This document shows positions 46,225 through 57,113 of a DNA stretch of 64,000 nt, in pieces; within the stretch, counting starts at the first letter, position 1; each line of letters starts with the position of its first letter. Both the position numbers and the translations under genes were made by a program. Below the pieces are notes generated by a model. It did no database searches. It was given only the letters and a program-made list of their open reading frames with translations, and had not been told where the DNA came from. The stretch lies in the NCBI GenBank assembly GCA_023228985.1, contig JALOAC010000001.1:109406-173405 (forward strand). Direction: 5' to 3'. This DNA is from Thiopseudomonas sp. GTDB taxonomy: Bacteria > Pseudomonadota > Gammaproteobacteria > Pseudomonadales > Pseudomonadaceae.

Positions 46225-46255
46225 AAAAAGCCCCTCTAATTAGAGGGGCTTTTTA
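46225..46255. terminator. Bidirectional terminator
   Basis: AAAAAGCCCCTCT-AATT-AGAGGGGCTTTTTA: a perfect 12- to 13-base-pair stem, A-run on one side and T-run on the other. It serves both the BCCT gene (ending 46191, plus strand) and the small membrane gene (ending 46275, minus strand). Confidence 0.93.
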
Positions 46256-46274
46256 TAGTGCTGACTCAGAGCGC

Positions 46275-46607
46275 TTAGCGTCTAACCAGCAGATACAGCG
46301 GCGCGACAAACACCGCAACTAAGCCGGCGATAGCTGCCGCAACACCCGCAACGACCAGATAGTCTAAAATATAGGTCACGTTGGCAAATGAAGACTTGGT
46401 CATGCTGGGCACGAGCATAAAGCTCACCACCCACACCAGCACAGCAACCAGCAAAGCCGGTTTCACCGATGTGCACCAAGGCTGAGTTTTTTTGATTTGC
46501 GTGGCCACCATCAAACCGGCCCACACCACAAAAACACCCACGATCAAACCAAGGTTCATCAAGGCCAGTTCGTAAAACGTGTTAATAATCAGCCAAATCT
46601 CATACAT
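46275..46607 (-). CDS. Small integral membrane protein next to the SQR-like enzyme
   Basis: 110 residues, three hydrophobic segments at about 15-38, 50-68 and 80-107, with a positive loop (QIKKTQPW) between the first two. No family recognised. It lies 12 bases after the flavoprotein gene on the same strand and shares its terminator, so the two form a unit; a membrane anchor or quinone-side partner for the exported flavoprotein is a fair guess but only inference. Confidence 0.75.
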   Translation of the reverse strand: MYEIWLIINTFYELALMNLGLIVGVFVVWAGLMVATQIKKTQPWCTSVKPALLVAVLVWVVSFMLVPSMTKSSFANVTYILDYLVVAGVAAAIAGLVAVFVAPLYLLVRR

Positions 46608-46619
46608 AACCCTATCCTC

Positions 46620-47954
46620 TTATAGTCGACCTTTAGCCACAGCCATATAGCTGGGCTTGAATAAACGGTATTTCAGCAACCAAGCAAAGTAACTATCTTG
46701 CAGGGGCTGCACCAGTGGCAATGAGGGGGTTAAGTTGTTTTCATAATCAAACTCCACCAACAATGCAGCACCTTCACGCACCAACAGTGGGCACGAGGTA
46801 TAACCATCAAAAATCTGCTTTGGTTCCTGCCCTTGCATAACGCTTAACAGGTTTGTGACCACAATTGGCACACTCTTTTTCACTGTAGCAGCAGTTTTGC
46901 CTTTGGCCGTACCATTGATATCACCTGCGCCAAATACGTTGGCGTAACGCTTGTGCTGCAAAGTGCCAGGATCCACCTCAAGCCAGCCGCCACCTGCCAT
47001 AGGACCTTCTTGCCACGCCAGTGGGCTATTTTTAACGGAGTCCGGCGCACGCATCGGCGGTGGCACATGAATGAAGTCATAGTCTTCTTCAACGCGAGAG
47101 CCGTCAGCCAGCTCAAAGGTGGCGCGCTTTGCATCAATATCAATAGCCACCAGGTTGCTTTGGAAATTAACTGGAATACCAATCTTCTCCCAACGGTTGA
47201 GCACTTCCTGGTTAATCACGGGCACACTAAAGACCGTTTTACCCGCTGAGTGGAAGGTGATATCTGAGTCGGCGAGGGTACCTGACTGCTCCATACGATT
47301 AGCCAGCATAAAGGTCATTTTCAATGGCGCACCGGCGCACTTGATGGGTGTGCTCGGTAAAGTCATCAATGCCTTGCCGCCTTTTTTGCGGAACTCATCC
47401 ATCGCCTTCCAGCTCGCCTCAGCCATCTCTGGGCTGTGGTAAACAGAAGCCAGTCCTTTGCTGCCAATACGCTTTTCGTCCATGCCTTCAATTTGCTTGT
47501 AATCAAGATGCAGGCCGGTAGCGACCACTAAAAAATCATAATCCAGCACCTTGCCTGAATCAGTAATGACCTGATTACTATCTGGTTTAAACTCTTTGGC
47601 CATTTCCTGAATCCATTCCACTCCCGCTGGTATGAGTTCTTGGTTGGTGTCACTAACCTTCTCTTTAGGCCAAATGCCGGTAGCAATCAGCGTAAAACCT
47701 GGCTGATAGTGGTGGACTTTTTTCGCGTCCACAAGGGTGATTTTTGCGCCATCCAGCTGCTTGCGCAGGCGGTTAACAATACCTAAGCCGGCCAAACCGC
47801 TGCCAACTACCACTATGTGCGCGTTGCTTTTTATTGCTGCTTGCGCAGGTGCGCTAAGGCTTAAGCCAGTGCCCGCTGCAGCGGTTACCGCAGCACCCGC
47901 AGCCAGAAAACTTCGACGGCTTAATACGATTTTTTCGTCTTTAAAATCAGTCAT
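46620..47954 (-). CDS. Tat-exported FAD oxidoreductase, sulfide:quinone oxidoreductase / flavocytochrome-c type
   Basis: 444 residues from ATG 47952-47954; the frame is open to 47978 but AAGGGTATTTT precedes the inner ATG. A twin-arginine signal (SRRSFLAAGAAVT) ends near SAPAQA. FAD-binding motif HIVVVGSGLAGLGIVNRL follows, then 'HHYQPGFTLIATG' typical of SQR, and redox-type Cys in PIKCAGAP and YTSCPLL. It probably oxidises sulfide, passing electrons to quinone or a cytochrome. The export signal fits a periplasmic location, as in flavocytochrome c sulfide dehydrogenase, but no cytochrome subunit gene is adjacent. Confidence 0.85.
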   Translation of the reverse strand: MTDFKDEKIVLSRRSFLAAGAAVTAAAGTGLSLSAPAQAAIKSNAHIVVVGSGLAGLGIVNRLRKQLDGAKITLVDAKKVHHYQPGFTLIATGIWPKEKVSDTNQELIPAGVEWIQEMAKEFKPDSNQVITDSGKVLDYDFLVVATGLHLDYKQIEGMDEKRIGSKGLASVYHSPEMAEASWKAMDEFRKKGGKALMTLPSTPIKCAGAPLKMTFMLANRMEQSGTLADSDITFHSAGKTVFSVPVINQEVLNRWEKIGIPVNFQSNLVAIDIDAKRATFELADGSRVEEDYDFIHVPPPMRAPDSVKNSPLAWQEGPMAGGGWLEVDPGTLQHKRYANVFGAGDINGTAKGKTAATVKKSVPIVVTNLLSVMQGQEPKQIFDGYTSCPLLVREGAALLVEFDYENNLTPSLPLVQPLQDSYFAWLLKYRLFKPSYMAVAKGRL

Positions 47955-48161
47955 AAAATACCCTTCGTATGAGTACAACTCTGTAGTGTACGGCTAGAGA
48001 AATAACTGTTATGAAGTGTTAACGTATATAGTTAGTTTCGCATTTGCTCGATCAAGGGCTGGCGCTCAAATCTATACTATTTGCTCTACTGCATATTAGA
48101 TTATTTATTGTTTAACTATAATTCGACTAAGGTACTCTCCTAGAGGTAACTGCTTAACATC

Positions 48162-50174
48162 ATGAGCCAACTCAATCCCCGCCAACAAGAAGCTGTTCGT
48201 TACATCAGTGGTCCGCTGCTGGTATTGGCTGGTGCTGGCTCTGGTAAAACCAGCGTGATTACCCGAAAAATTGCTTACCTAGTTCAGCAATGCGGTTTTC
48301 AAGCACGCCATATCGTGGCGGTGACCTTTACCAACAAAGCCGCGCGCGAAATGAAAGAGCGGGTCGGTTCACTGTTGCGCGGTGCAGAAAAACACGGCTT
48401 AACCGTCTCTACCTTCCACAACCTCGGGCTGAATATTATTCGCCGCGAACACAAACTGCTGGGCTACAAAGCCGGTTTTTCAATTTTCGATGATGTCGAC
48501 ACGAAAAATCTGCTCACCGAGATCATGCAAAAAGAATACGCCGGCGATGACGGTGTGGATGAAATCAGGCAGCTGATTGGCAGCTGGAAGAACGACCTGA
48601 TTATGCCCGAGCAGGCCTTGGAACAAGCACGCACGCCTAAAGAACAAACCGCCGCTGTGGTCTACATCCACTACCAACGCACGCTGAAAGCCTATAACGC
48701 GGTAGATTTTGACGACCTGATTTTACAACCCGTCAAATTACTGCAAGACAATCCGGAAGTGCTGGAAAAATGGCGCAACCGCATTCGTTACATGCTGGTC
48801 GATGAGTATCAAGACACCAACGCCAGCCAATACTTACTGGTGAAGTTACTGGTTAAAGATCGCGCGCAATTTACCGTGGTCGGTGATGATGACCAGTCGA
48901 TTTATGCCTGGCGCGGCGCGCGCCCAGAAAACCTTGAGTTGCTTAAAACTGACTTCCCTTCGTTAAAAGTGGTCATGCTGGAGCAAAACTACCGCTCCAC
49001 TGGCCGCATTCTCAAGTGCGCCAACACCCTGATTGCCAACAACCCGCATGCCTTTACCAAACAACTGTGGAGCGACATGGGTTTTGGTGATGAAATCCGT
49101 GTGCTGCGTTGCCGCAACGAAGATGCCGAAGCCGAGCGCATTGCGCTGGAAATCCTCACAGAACACATTCGTACCGATCGCCCGTACAGTGATTTCGCCA
49201 TTCTCTACCGGGGTAACTACCAAGCCAAGCTGATGGAACTCAAGCTGCAGGTGCACAAAGTGCCTTACCGGTTAAGCGGCGGCACCAGTTTTTTCAGCCG
49301 TCAGGAAGTCAAAGACCTAATGGCTTATTTGCGGCTCTTGGTGAATCCAGATGACGACAATGCCTATTTACGGGTGATTAACGTGCCGCGCCGTGAGATT
49401 GGCTCGACCACGCTGGAAAAGCTCAGCGCCTACGCCACACAGCGCGAGCTATCGTTATATGAAGCCAGTGCCGAGCTGGGTTTAAGCGAGCACCTCAGCA
49501 GCCGTTTCACTGAGCGTTTAGCACGTTTTAAGCATTATATGGATAAACTGCGCCAGCGCTGTTTCGGTGACGACCCTATTGCTGCATTGCAAGAAATGCT
49601 GCTGGATATCGATTATGACAACTGGATCCGCCAAAACAGCTCCCGCGAAAAAGCCGCCGAATACCGCATGGCTAATGTACAGTTTCTGATTGAAGCGCTA
49701 AAAAACACCCTCGAACGTGACGAAGACGGTGAGCTGACCATTGAGGATGCCATCGCCAAACTGGTCTTGCGCGACATGCTCGAACGGCAAGAGGAAGATG
49801 CTGATGGTGCTGACGGCGTACAGATGATGACCCTGCATGCGTCTAAAGGTTTGGAATTCCCCAGTGTCTACATTATGGGTATCGAGGAAGAAATCTTACC
49901 CCACCGCTCCAGCATCGAAGCCGATACCGTTGAGGAAGAACGACGTTTGGCCTATGTAGGAATTACCCGTGCCCGGCGTAACCTCACCCTCACCTATGCC
50001 AGTAAGCGCAAGCAATATGGAGAAATCATTGACTGTACGCCCAGCCGCTTCTTGGATGAGTTACCCAAAGAAGATCTAATCTGGGAAGGTTTGGATGAAG
50101 CACCCAAAGAAGTAAAACAAGCGCGCGCTGCCAGTGCGCTGGCAGATATTCGCGCCATGCTCAACAAGGCTTAA
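48162..50174 (+). CDS. rep: Rep, ATP-dependent 3'-5' DNA helicase
   Basis: 670 residues, UvrD/Rep family. Walker A LAGAGSGKTSVITRKI near residue 22, Walker B/motif II YMLVDEYQDTN, motif III VVGDDDQSIYAWRGA, motif IV LEQNYRSTGRIL, motif V MTLHASKGLEFP and motif VI LAYVGITRARRNL. Rep unwinds DNA ahead of the replication fork and removes bound proteins. Length matches Rep (about 670) rather than UvrD (about 720). Start ATG 48162 is preceded by AGAGGTAA. Confidence 0.95.
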   Translation: MSQLNPRQQEAVRYISGPLLVLAGAGSGKTSVITRKIAYLVQQCGFQARHIVAVTFTNKAAREMKERVGSLLRGAEKHGLTVSTFHNLGLNIIRREHKLLGYKAGFSIFDDVDTKNLLTEIMQKEYAGDDGVDEIRQLIGSWKNDLIMPEQALEQARTPKEQTAAVVYIHYQRTLKAYNAVDFDDLILQPVKLLQDNPEVLEKWRNRIRYMLVDEYQDTNASQYLLVKLLVKDRAQFTVVGDDDQSIYAWRGARPENLELLKTDFPSLKVVMLEQNYRSTGRILKCANTLIANNPHAFTKQLWSDMGFGDEIRVLRCRNEDAEAERIALEILTEHIRTDRPYSDFAILYRGNYQAKLMELKLQVHKVPYRLSGGTSFFSRQEVKDLMAYLRLLVNPDDDNAYLRVINVPRREIGSTTLEKLSAYATQRELSLYEASAELGLSEHLSSRFTERLARFKHYMDKLRQRCFGDDPIAALQEMLLDIDYDNWIRQNSSREKAAEYRMANVQFLIEALKNTLERDEDGELTIEDAIAKLVLRDMLERQEEDADGADGVQMMTLHASKGLEFPSVYIMGIEEEILPHRSSIEADTVEEERRLAYVGITRARRNLTLTYASKRKQYGEIIDCTPSRFLDELPKEDLIWEGLDEAPKEVKQARAASALADIRAMLNKA

Positions 50175-50242
50175 ATCCCTGTTGCTGCGTTTGGCGCAGA
50201 CTTTTATGCTACTCTAGCTCGCTAGCAAGCTAACTGAAAACT

Positions 50243-51442
50243 ATGCGCCCAACGACCACTACCATCAGCCTAAAACTTATTGTTTTACTGGCCTCGCTCA
50301 ACGCCTTGGTGGCTGCTGCGATTGATATGTATTTGCCGGCATTTCCGGCCATCGGTGTTGATCTGGCTATTAGTGCCGGACAAGTACAGCAAACCCTGAC
50401 AATTTTTTTGCTTGGTCTGGCGGTAGGGCAGGGCTTTTATGGCCCGCTACTCGACCGCTTCGGGCGACGCACTCCCATGCTTGTGGGCATTAGCCTGTTT
50501 ACCCTTGGCTCACTATTGGCAGCACTAGCGCACAGTTTTGAGATGCTATTAGTGGCGCGTTTCATTCAAGCATTAGGTGCGGCTGCAGGTTCAGTTACAC
50601 CTAGGGCTATCATCGCCGACACTTGTGATGTGCCTGACGCAGCCCGTGCATTTTCTATGCTGATGCAGGTGATGATGATCGCCCCCATTACCGCGCCGAT
50701 TATCGGCAGTGCGGTATTATTCCTAGGTCCGTGGCAGCTGATTTTTTGGGTGCTAGTCGCTGCTGGCGTATTGGCCGGCCTGTTTAGCCTTAAGCTGCTG
50801 CCTGAAACGCTTGCACCGGAAAAGCGTATTCCTATTTCTGCACGCAATATCACCAGCAACTATTTTAAGCTACTCAGCCATCCGCGCTACTTGCTCTACA
50901 CCCTAGCCTCTGGCTTTTTAGTAGGCGGGCTGTTCACCTATATCAGTAACTCGCCCTTTGTGTTTATTGAGCACTTTGGCTTATCACCGGCGCATTACAG
51001 TTTGATTTTTGGCGCCAGTGCCTGCGGCATGATAGTCAGCAGCCAAATCAATCTGCGCCTATTAAAACGACGCAAACCTCTTTATGTATTATTTTTAGGC
51101 TTAATCGGTTTTATTAGCCTTGCCAGCCTACTGACGGTGCTGGTCTTTTTTAACGCGGCACAGGCATGGAGTTACGCGGTTTTACTGGGTTTATGCTTAT
51201 CCATGCTCGGCATGATTACCGGCAACTTAACCGCGGTGACCATGGGCTATGCGCGTGATTTTGCTGGCATAGCTTCATCGTTAATGGGCGTGATGCAGTT
51301 TTTACTCGCTGGTGTACTGGGTTTTATTATCAACCTTACCCCAACCACACTTTACACCCTACCACTGAGCCTGCTCGGTTTTAGCAGCATGGCTTTATTG
51401 CTGTGCTATATCGCCACTCACGCTTCAATACGCATCCGATAA
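50243..51442 (+). CDS. Bcr/CflA-type MFS drug efflux transporter
   Basis: 399 residues, twelve hydrophobic segments. The DHA1 family motif A is seen in GPLLDRFGRRTPMLVGI, and the Bcr/CflA start 'AAIDMYLPAFPAIG' is present, as are 'QALGAAAGSVTPRAIIAD' and 'PITAPIIGS'. It likely exports drugs or small metabolites using protons; the substrate is not predictable. It begins 68 bases after rep. Confidence 0.88.
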   Translation: MRPTTTTISLKLIVLLASLNALVAAAIDMYLPAFPAIGVDLAISAGQVQQTLTIFLLGLAVGQGFYGPLLDRFGRRTPMLVGISLFTLGSLLAALAHSFEMLLVARFIQALGAAAGSVTPRAIIADTCDVPDAARAFSMLMQVMMIAPITAPIIGSAVLFLGPWQLIFWVLVAAGVLAGLFSLKLLPETLAPEKRIPISARNITSNYFKLLSHPRYLLYTLASGFLVGGLFTYISNSPFVFIEHFGLSPAHYSLIFGASACGMIVSSQINLRLLKRRKPLYVLFLGLIGFISLASLLTVLVFFNAAQAWSYAVLLGLCLSMLGMITGNLTAVTMGYARDFAGIASSLMGVMQFLLAGVLGFIINLTPTTLYTLPLSLLGFSSMALLLCYIATHASIRIR

Positions 51443-51462
51443 GCCGACTAATATCTGCAAGA

Positions 51463-51495
51463 CAAAAAAAGGCGACCTTCGCAGTCGCCTTTTTA
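51463..51495. terminator. Bidirectional terminator between the MFS gene and rpoH
   Basis: AAAAAAAGGCGAC-CTTCGCA-GTCGCCTTTTTA: a perfect 8- to 10-base-pair stem with A- and T-runs on either side. The MFS gene ends at 51442 (plus) and rpoH ends at 51517 (minus). Confidence 0.92.
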
Positions 51496-51516
51496 CATTC
51501 ACAGAACTCATGTTAG

Positions 51517-52374
51517 CTATGCTTGCATGGTGCCTTTAATTTTATTCATAGCGTTTTTTTCTAACTGGCGAATACGCTCAGCGGATACACCATATTTGTC
51601 AGCCAGTTGGTGCAAAGTCGCTTTTTCATCACTCAACCAACGTTGCTGCAGAATATCTTGACTGCGCTCATCCAATAATTTCAACGCTGAATACAGGCTG
51701 CTGCTTTCACTTTCTGCCGTGTGCTCTTTTTCATAGCGCACGGCTGGATCATAACGGACATCTTCCAGATAGTTAGCCGGTGCTACATAGCTGCTGTCAT
51801 CGTCATCCGCATTCAGCGGATCAAAGGTCATGTCACGGCCAGTCAGTCGACTTTCCATTTCATGTACTTCACGCACTTCGACACCTAAAGTATCAGCTAC
51901 AGCTTGGGCTTCATTTTGGTTTAACCAATTCAGCTTTTTCTTTTGGCTACGCAGATTAAAGAACAACTTACGCTGTGCTTTAGTCGTCGCCACTTTAACA
52001 ATTCGCCAGTTCCGTAATACATACTCATGTATTTCCGCTTTAATCCAATGCACAGCAAATGAAACTAAGCGCACGCCTTTTTCTGGATTAAAGCGTTTCA
52101 CGGCCTTCATCAAGCCCACATTACCTTCTTGAATAAGGTCAGCTTGGGCTAGCCCATAGCCGGAATAGCTACGGGCTATGTGTACAACAAAACGTAGGTG
52201 CGCCATCACCAATTGGCGGGCTGCATCTACATCTTGCTCATAATAAAGTCGTTCACCTAACTCGCGTTCCTGCTCTGGCGTCAGCAAAGGAATGCTGCTT
52301 ACCGAATGCATATAGGTCTGCAAGTTGGCGCCTGCATTTAACAGCTGTACTGTTTGCAATGCGGTTGTGGTCAT
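51517..52374 (-). CDS. rpoH: RNA polymerase sigma-32 (heat shock) factor
   Basis: 285 residues from ATG 52372-52374, with GGGGGAG upstream; an open frame to 52416 adds 14 residues without support. Sigma-70 family of the heat-shock type: region 2 HLRFVVHIARSYSGYGLAQADLIQEGNVGLMKAV, the RpoH box (QRKLFFNLRSQKKKL) near residue 130, and region 4 with 'LQRWLSDEKATLHQLADKYG'. It directs transcription of chaperones and proteases. I could not judge a heat-responsive mRNA fold by eye. Confidence 0.97.
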   Translation of the reverse strand: MTTTALQTVQLLNAGANLQTYMHSVSSIPLLTPEQERELGERLYYEQDVDAARQLVMAHLRFVVHIARSYSGYGLAQADLIQEGNVGLMKAVKRFNPEKGVRLVSFAVHWIKAEIHEYVLRNWRIVKVATTKAQRKLFFNLRSQKKKLNWLNQNEAQAVADTLGVEVREVHEMESRLTGRDMTFDPLNADDDDSSYVAPANYLEDVRYDPAVRYEKEHTAESESSSLYSALKLLDERSQDILQQRWLSDEKATLHQLADKYGVSAERIRQLEKNAMNKIKGTMQA

Positions 52375-52479
52375 TGAAATCTCCCCCTTGTTACAGTCTT
52401 TCGGGTAACTATGCATAGGACTATAAAGCTGTGGATAAGTTCATTTTCAGCCAGCTAAACAACTGCTTAGCCTTAACAA

Positions 52480-53493
52480 CTATGATGGTAATAGTTCGCG
52501 TAAATGCTTGGCTACTGCCAACCAAGCAGCAAAATAACCGAGTAATAATGCACCAAATAACAGAGAAAATCCATCTTCTATGGGCACGCCTGCCAAGCTG
52601 AAGTCGCTGCCATACAACTCTGCCAACTGCACCACTGACTCATTCAGCCAGCTAAAACCCCACAGCAGCATCAACCAAGCCAGCACACCACCGCCCAATC
52701 CATAGAGCACGCCCATATAGAGAAAAGGCCGTCGCACATAGCTGTCTGTACCACCCACAAGCTTAATCACTTCAATCTCAATACGGCGATTTTCAATATG
52801 CAGTCTGATGGTATTACCTACCACTAACAAAAGTGCGGCTATAAGCATAACCGTCAGCGCAAAAATAAAACGCTCGCCCAGTTGTAAAATAGCTACCAAA
52901 CGCTCAACCCAGAGAATATCCAGCTGCACTTGCTGCACTTTGGGCAAGGCTTGAATATCCGCCGCCAAGCGATTCAGCTCAGCTTTATCAACCTGCTTAG
53001 GTGTCACTAATAAACTGCTAGGCAGCGGGTTTTGTGGCAAATCTTGCAATGCCTGACCTAAGCCTGAGAATGATTGAAAATCCTCTAAAGCCTGCTCTCT
53101 ACTGATCCATTCTACTTCTGCCACACTGGGATGCTTAAGTAAGCGCTTTTGTAAGGCTTGGCCTTCAGCGGGTTTTGCATTTAAATCTAAGAAAACTGAA
53201 ATCTGCGCGGCTTGCTGCCATGTACCACCAAGCTCATTGAGGTTTTTTAGCAGCAGAGTTAAACCCATGGGCAAACTTAGCGCTACTGCAATCACCAGAC
53301 AGGTAAAAAAACTGCCAAAGGGCTGGCGTAACAAGCGCTTAAGACTGTCCATACAGCTAAATTTATGGCTGATCATCCAAGCTTTAAGTTGGGCCAGCAC
53401 TGCCGTGTTTTCTACGGGTGGACCGTCTATTTTTGCTCGCTCTGTTGCACCAATGCGCTGGCCCGGTTGATCGGGCGTGATTCGCTTACTCAT
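52480..53493 (-). CDS. ftsX: FtsX, cell-division ABC-type membrane protein
   Basis: 337 residues. Cytosolic N-terminal segment, then a first membrane helix at about 58-80, a large periplasmic loop of about 85-200, and three more helices (about 205-235, 255-285, 300-330). FtsX with FtsE controls amidase activation at the septum. It overlaps the ftsE stop by four bases (ATGA). Length is typical of Pseudomonas FtsX. Confidence 0.96.
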   Translation of the reverse strand: MSKRITPDQPGQRIGATERAKIDGPPVENTAVLAQLKAWMISHKFSCMDSLKRLLRQPFGSFFTCLVIAVALSLPMGLTLLLKNLNELGGTWQQAAQISVFLDLNAKPAEGQALQKRLLKHPSVAEVEWISREQALEDFQSFSGLGQALQDLPQNPLPSSLLVTPKQVDKAELNRLAADIQALPKVQQVQLDILWVERLVAILQLGERFIFALTVMLIAALLLVVGNTIRLHIENRRIEIEVIKLVGGTDSYVRRPFLYMGVLYGLGGGVLAWLMLLWGFSWLNESVVQLAELYGSDFSLAGVPIEDGFSLLFGALLLGYFAAWLAVAKHLRELLPS

Positions 53494-54157
53494 AAGCCCG
53501 ACTCCCCATCGCCAATCAATCGCCCACGTTGCAGGGTTAGCATCCGCTGACGCATACGCGCAATCAGCGCCAAGTCATGACTGGCAATCATCACCGTGGT
53601 GCCGTGACGATTAATGTCTTCAAACACGGCCATAATTTCAGCGGCTAAACGTGGATCGAGGTTGCCCGTTGGCTCATCCGCCAATAGCAAAGCCGGTTGA
53701 TGCACGATGGCACGAGCAATACCCACACGTTGCTGCTGACCTGTCGACAAATCAGCCGGTGCTTGCATGGCTTTATCTTTTAAGCTGACGTGCTCTAAGG
53801 CTTGGCTGACTCGTGCATTAATTTCATCTTGTCCTAAGCCCATGATATGCAAAGGCAGGGCAACATTATCAAACACGGAGCGGTCAAACAGCAGCTGGTG
53901 GTTTTGAAACACCACGCCTATTTGTCGACGTAAAAAAGGGATTTGTGAGTTGCGTATTTTGGCTAAGTCTTGCCCCGCCAATAACAGTTTGCCGCTGGTC
54001 GGGCGCTCCATCGCCAGCAGTAATCGCAACAGAGTCGTTTTACCTGCGCCAGAATGGCCGGTAACAAAGAGAAATTCACCGCGACGCACATGAACGCTTA
54101 ACTCGTGCAGACCGATATGGCCATTTGGATAGCGCTTAGCGACCTTCTCAAAACGAA

Positions 54158-54161
<4 letters not shown>
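53490..54161 (-). CDS. ftsE: FtsE, cell-division ABC ATPase
   Basis: 223 residues. Walker A GHSGAGKTT at residues 35-43; signature LSTGQQQRVGIARAI, where the usual LSGGQ reads LSTGQ; Walker B LLADEPTGNLD; H-loop IASHDL. It pairs with FtsX. It overlaps the ftsY stop by four bases and forms the conserved ftsY-ftsE-ftsX-rpoH run. Confidence 0.97.
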
Positions 54162-55432
<1,271 letters not shown>

Positions 55433-55766
55433 AGTTTTAAATTCAAATTCGGCCTGTAACAGCAGGCGGGTTATTAACTGCGCTGGAACCAAATAATTTA
55501 TTGGTTATCTTAGAGAGCGCTGGGTTATGACAAACACAGGTGTCAGGAAACATGGAAATTGCTGCGCACAATACGCTGTTATGCTTAGAATAATTGACGC
55601 GCAAAGCTCGTCCAGCCTCAAGCACACAGATACGCATTTGAGCGGCGTGCAACACTAGGGTTGCGTGGCTCAGGCATTTTCTCAGTGTTTCCTCAAGCGT
55701 GCTATCCTAGCACTTATCCCTAGGTTAAACTAAGAATTACAGCTAGTTATAAGGCTAAAAATCACT
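55433..55766. other. ftsY / M16 peptidase divergent spacer
   Basis: About 334 bases that must carry promoters for both divergent operons. A 15-base palindrome GTGCTATCCTAGCAC lies at 55699-55713, 54 bases before the M16 start; its TATCCT could be a -10 box or the palindrome an operator. I see no strong -35 at the matching distance, and no small gene. Confidence 0.35.
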
Positions 55767-57113
55767 ATGATTCGCCCCATTGTTAATACGCTTCTATTGT
55801 TATTTGCACTCATAAGTCTGCCAACCAGTGCCGCCAGCAATCCCACTACTCACGAGTTCAGCTTAGATAACGGTCTTAAGGTGATTGTGCGTGAAGACCA
55901 TCGCGCGCCGATTGTGGTCAGTCAGCTGTGGTACAAGGTCGGCTCCAGCTATGAGGTGCCGGGTAGCACTGGGCTGGCGCACGCTTTGGAACATATGATG
56001 TTTAAAGGCAGTAGCAAACTTGGACCCGGTGAATCATCGCGCATTTTACGAGAACTGGGCGCTGATGAAAACGCTTTCACCAGTGACGACTACACCGCTT
56101 ACTATCAAGTGCTGGCCCGTGATCGTTTAGAAGTTGCGCTGGAAATGGAAGCAGACCGACTCGCAAGTTTAACCCTGCCTGAAGATGAGTTTTTGCGTGA
56201 AATTGAAGTCATTAAAGAAGAACGCCGGATGCGTACCGATGACCGACCCAGCGGTTTAGCCTATGAGCGTTTTAAGGCGCTTGCTTACCCAGCCAGCAGC
56301 TACCATATTCCGACCATCGGTTGGATGCATGATCTGGAGCGCATGACCATTGAGGATTTGCGTCAATGGCATAACGACTGGTATGCACCGAACAACGCGG
56401 TTTTAGTAATTGTTGGTGATGTACAACTGGATGAAATAAAAACACTCGTTAAACGTCATTTCGCTGCTATCCCGGCGCGCCCAATTCCAGTGGCTAAAAC
56501 GCCTATTGAACTCGCGGAACCCGGTGAGCGGCGTTTAACCCTCTATCTAAAAACCCAGCTTCCTAGCTTAATGCTGGGTTTCAATGTGCCAAGTCTGAGA
56601 ACGGCCGAGAACCAAAAAGACATTCATGCTTTACGTCTCATCAGCGCACTGCTCGATGGTGGTGACAGTGCGCGCCTAGCCAGTCAGCTAGAGCGCAAAC
56701 AAGAGTTAGTCGCCGGCGCCAGCGCTTGGTATGACGCTTTTAGCCGTGGCGATAGCCTGTTTGTATTATCCGCCACACCTAATGTGCAAAAAGGTGTCAG
56801 TCTAGAAAACGTCGAGCAAGCGCTGTGGCAACAGCTGAAAGACTTACAAGCCAATCCACCCACTGAAGCCGAGTTAAAACGTGTGCGCGCTCAGGTCATT
56901 GCCGCAGAAATCTACGCGCAAGACTCCATCAACAACCAAGCACGCGTGATTGGCATGCTGGAAACAGTCGGACTGTCATGGCGCCTGCTGGAAACCGATG
57001 TCGACTCGCTTAACGCCATCACGGCAGCCGATATTCAAAGCGCGGCACAGCGTTATTTTACCGCTAGCCGTTCAATCACCCTGCACAGTCTGCCCGAGGA
57101 GACTCGCCCATGA
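55767..57113 (+). CDS. M16 family zinc metallopeptidase, active subunit
   Basis: 448 residues with a signal peptide (MIRPIVNTLLLLFALISL). The inverted zinc motif HxxEH is intact (His72, Glu75, His76 in AHALEHMM), followed by a Glu-rich helix (EIEVIKEERRMR). Pseudomonas carries this pair upstream of rsmD. The substrate is unknown; M16 enzymes degrade short peptides. It overlaps the next gene by four bases (ATGA), so the two are probably a heterodimer made in step. Confidence 0.92.
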   Translation: MIRPIVNTLLLLFALISLPTSAASNPTTHEFSLDNGLKVIVREDHRAPIVVSQLWYKVGSSYEVPGSTGLAHALEHMMFKGSSKLGPGESSRILRELGADENAFTSDDYTAYYQVLARDRLEVALEMEADRLASLTLPEDEFLREIEVIKEERRMRTDDRPSGLAYERFKALAYPASSYHIPTIGWMHDLERMTIEDLRQWHNDWYAPNNAVLVIVGDVQLDEIKTLVKRHFAAIPARPIPVAKTPIELAEPGERRLTLYLKTQLPSLMLGFNVPSLRTAENQKDIHALRLISALLDGGDSARLASQLERKQELVAGASAWYDAFSRGDSLFVLSATPNVQKGVSLENVEQALWQQLKDLQANPPTEAELKRVRAQVIAAEIYAQDSINNQARVIGMLETVGLSWRLLETDVDSLNAITAADIQSAAQRYFTASRSITLHSLPEETRP

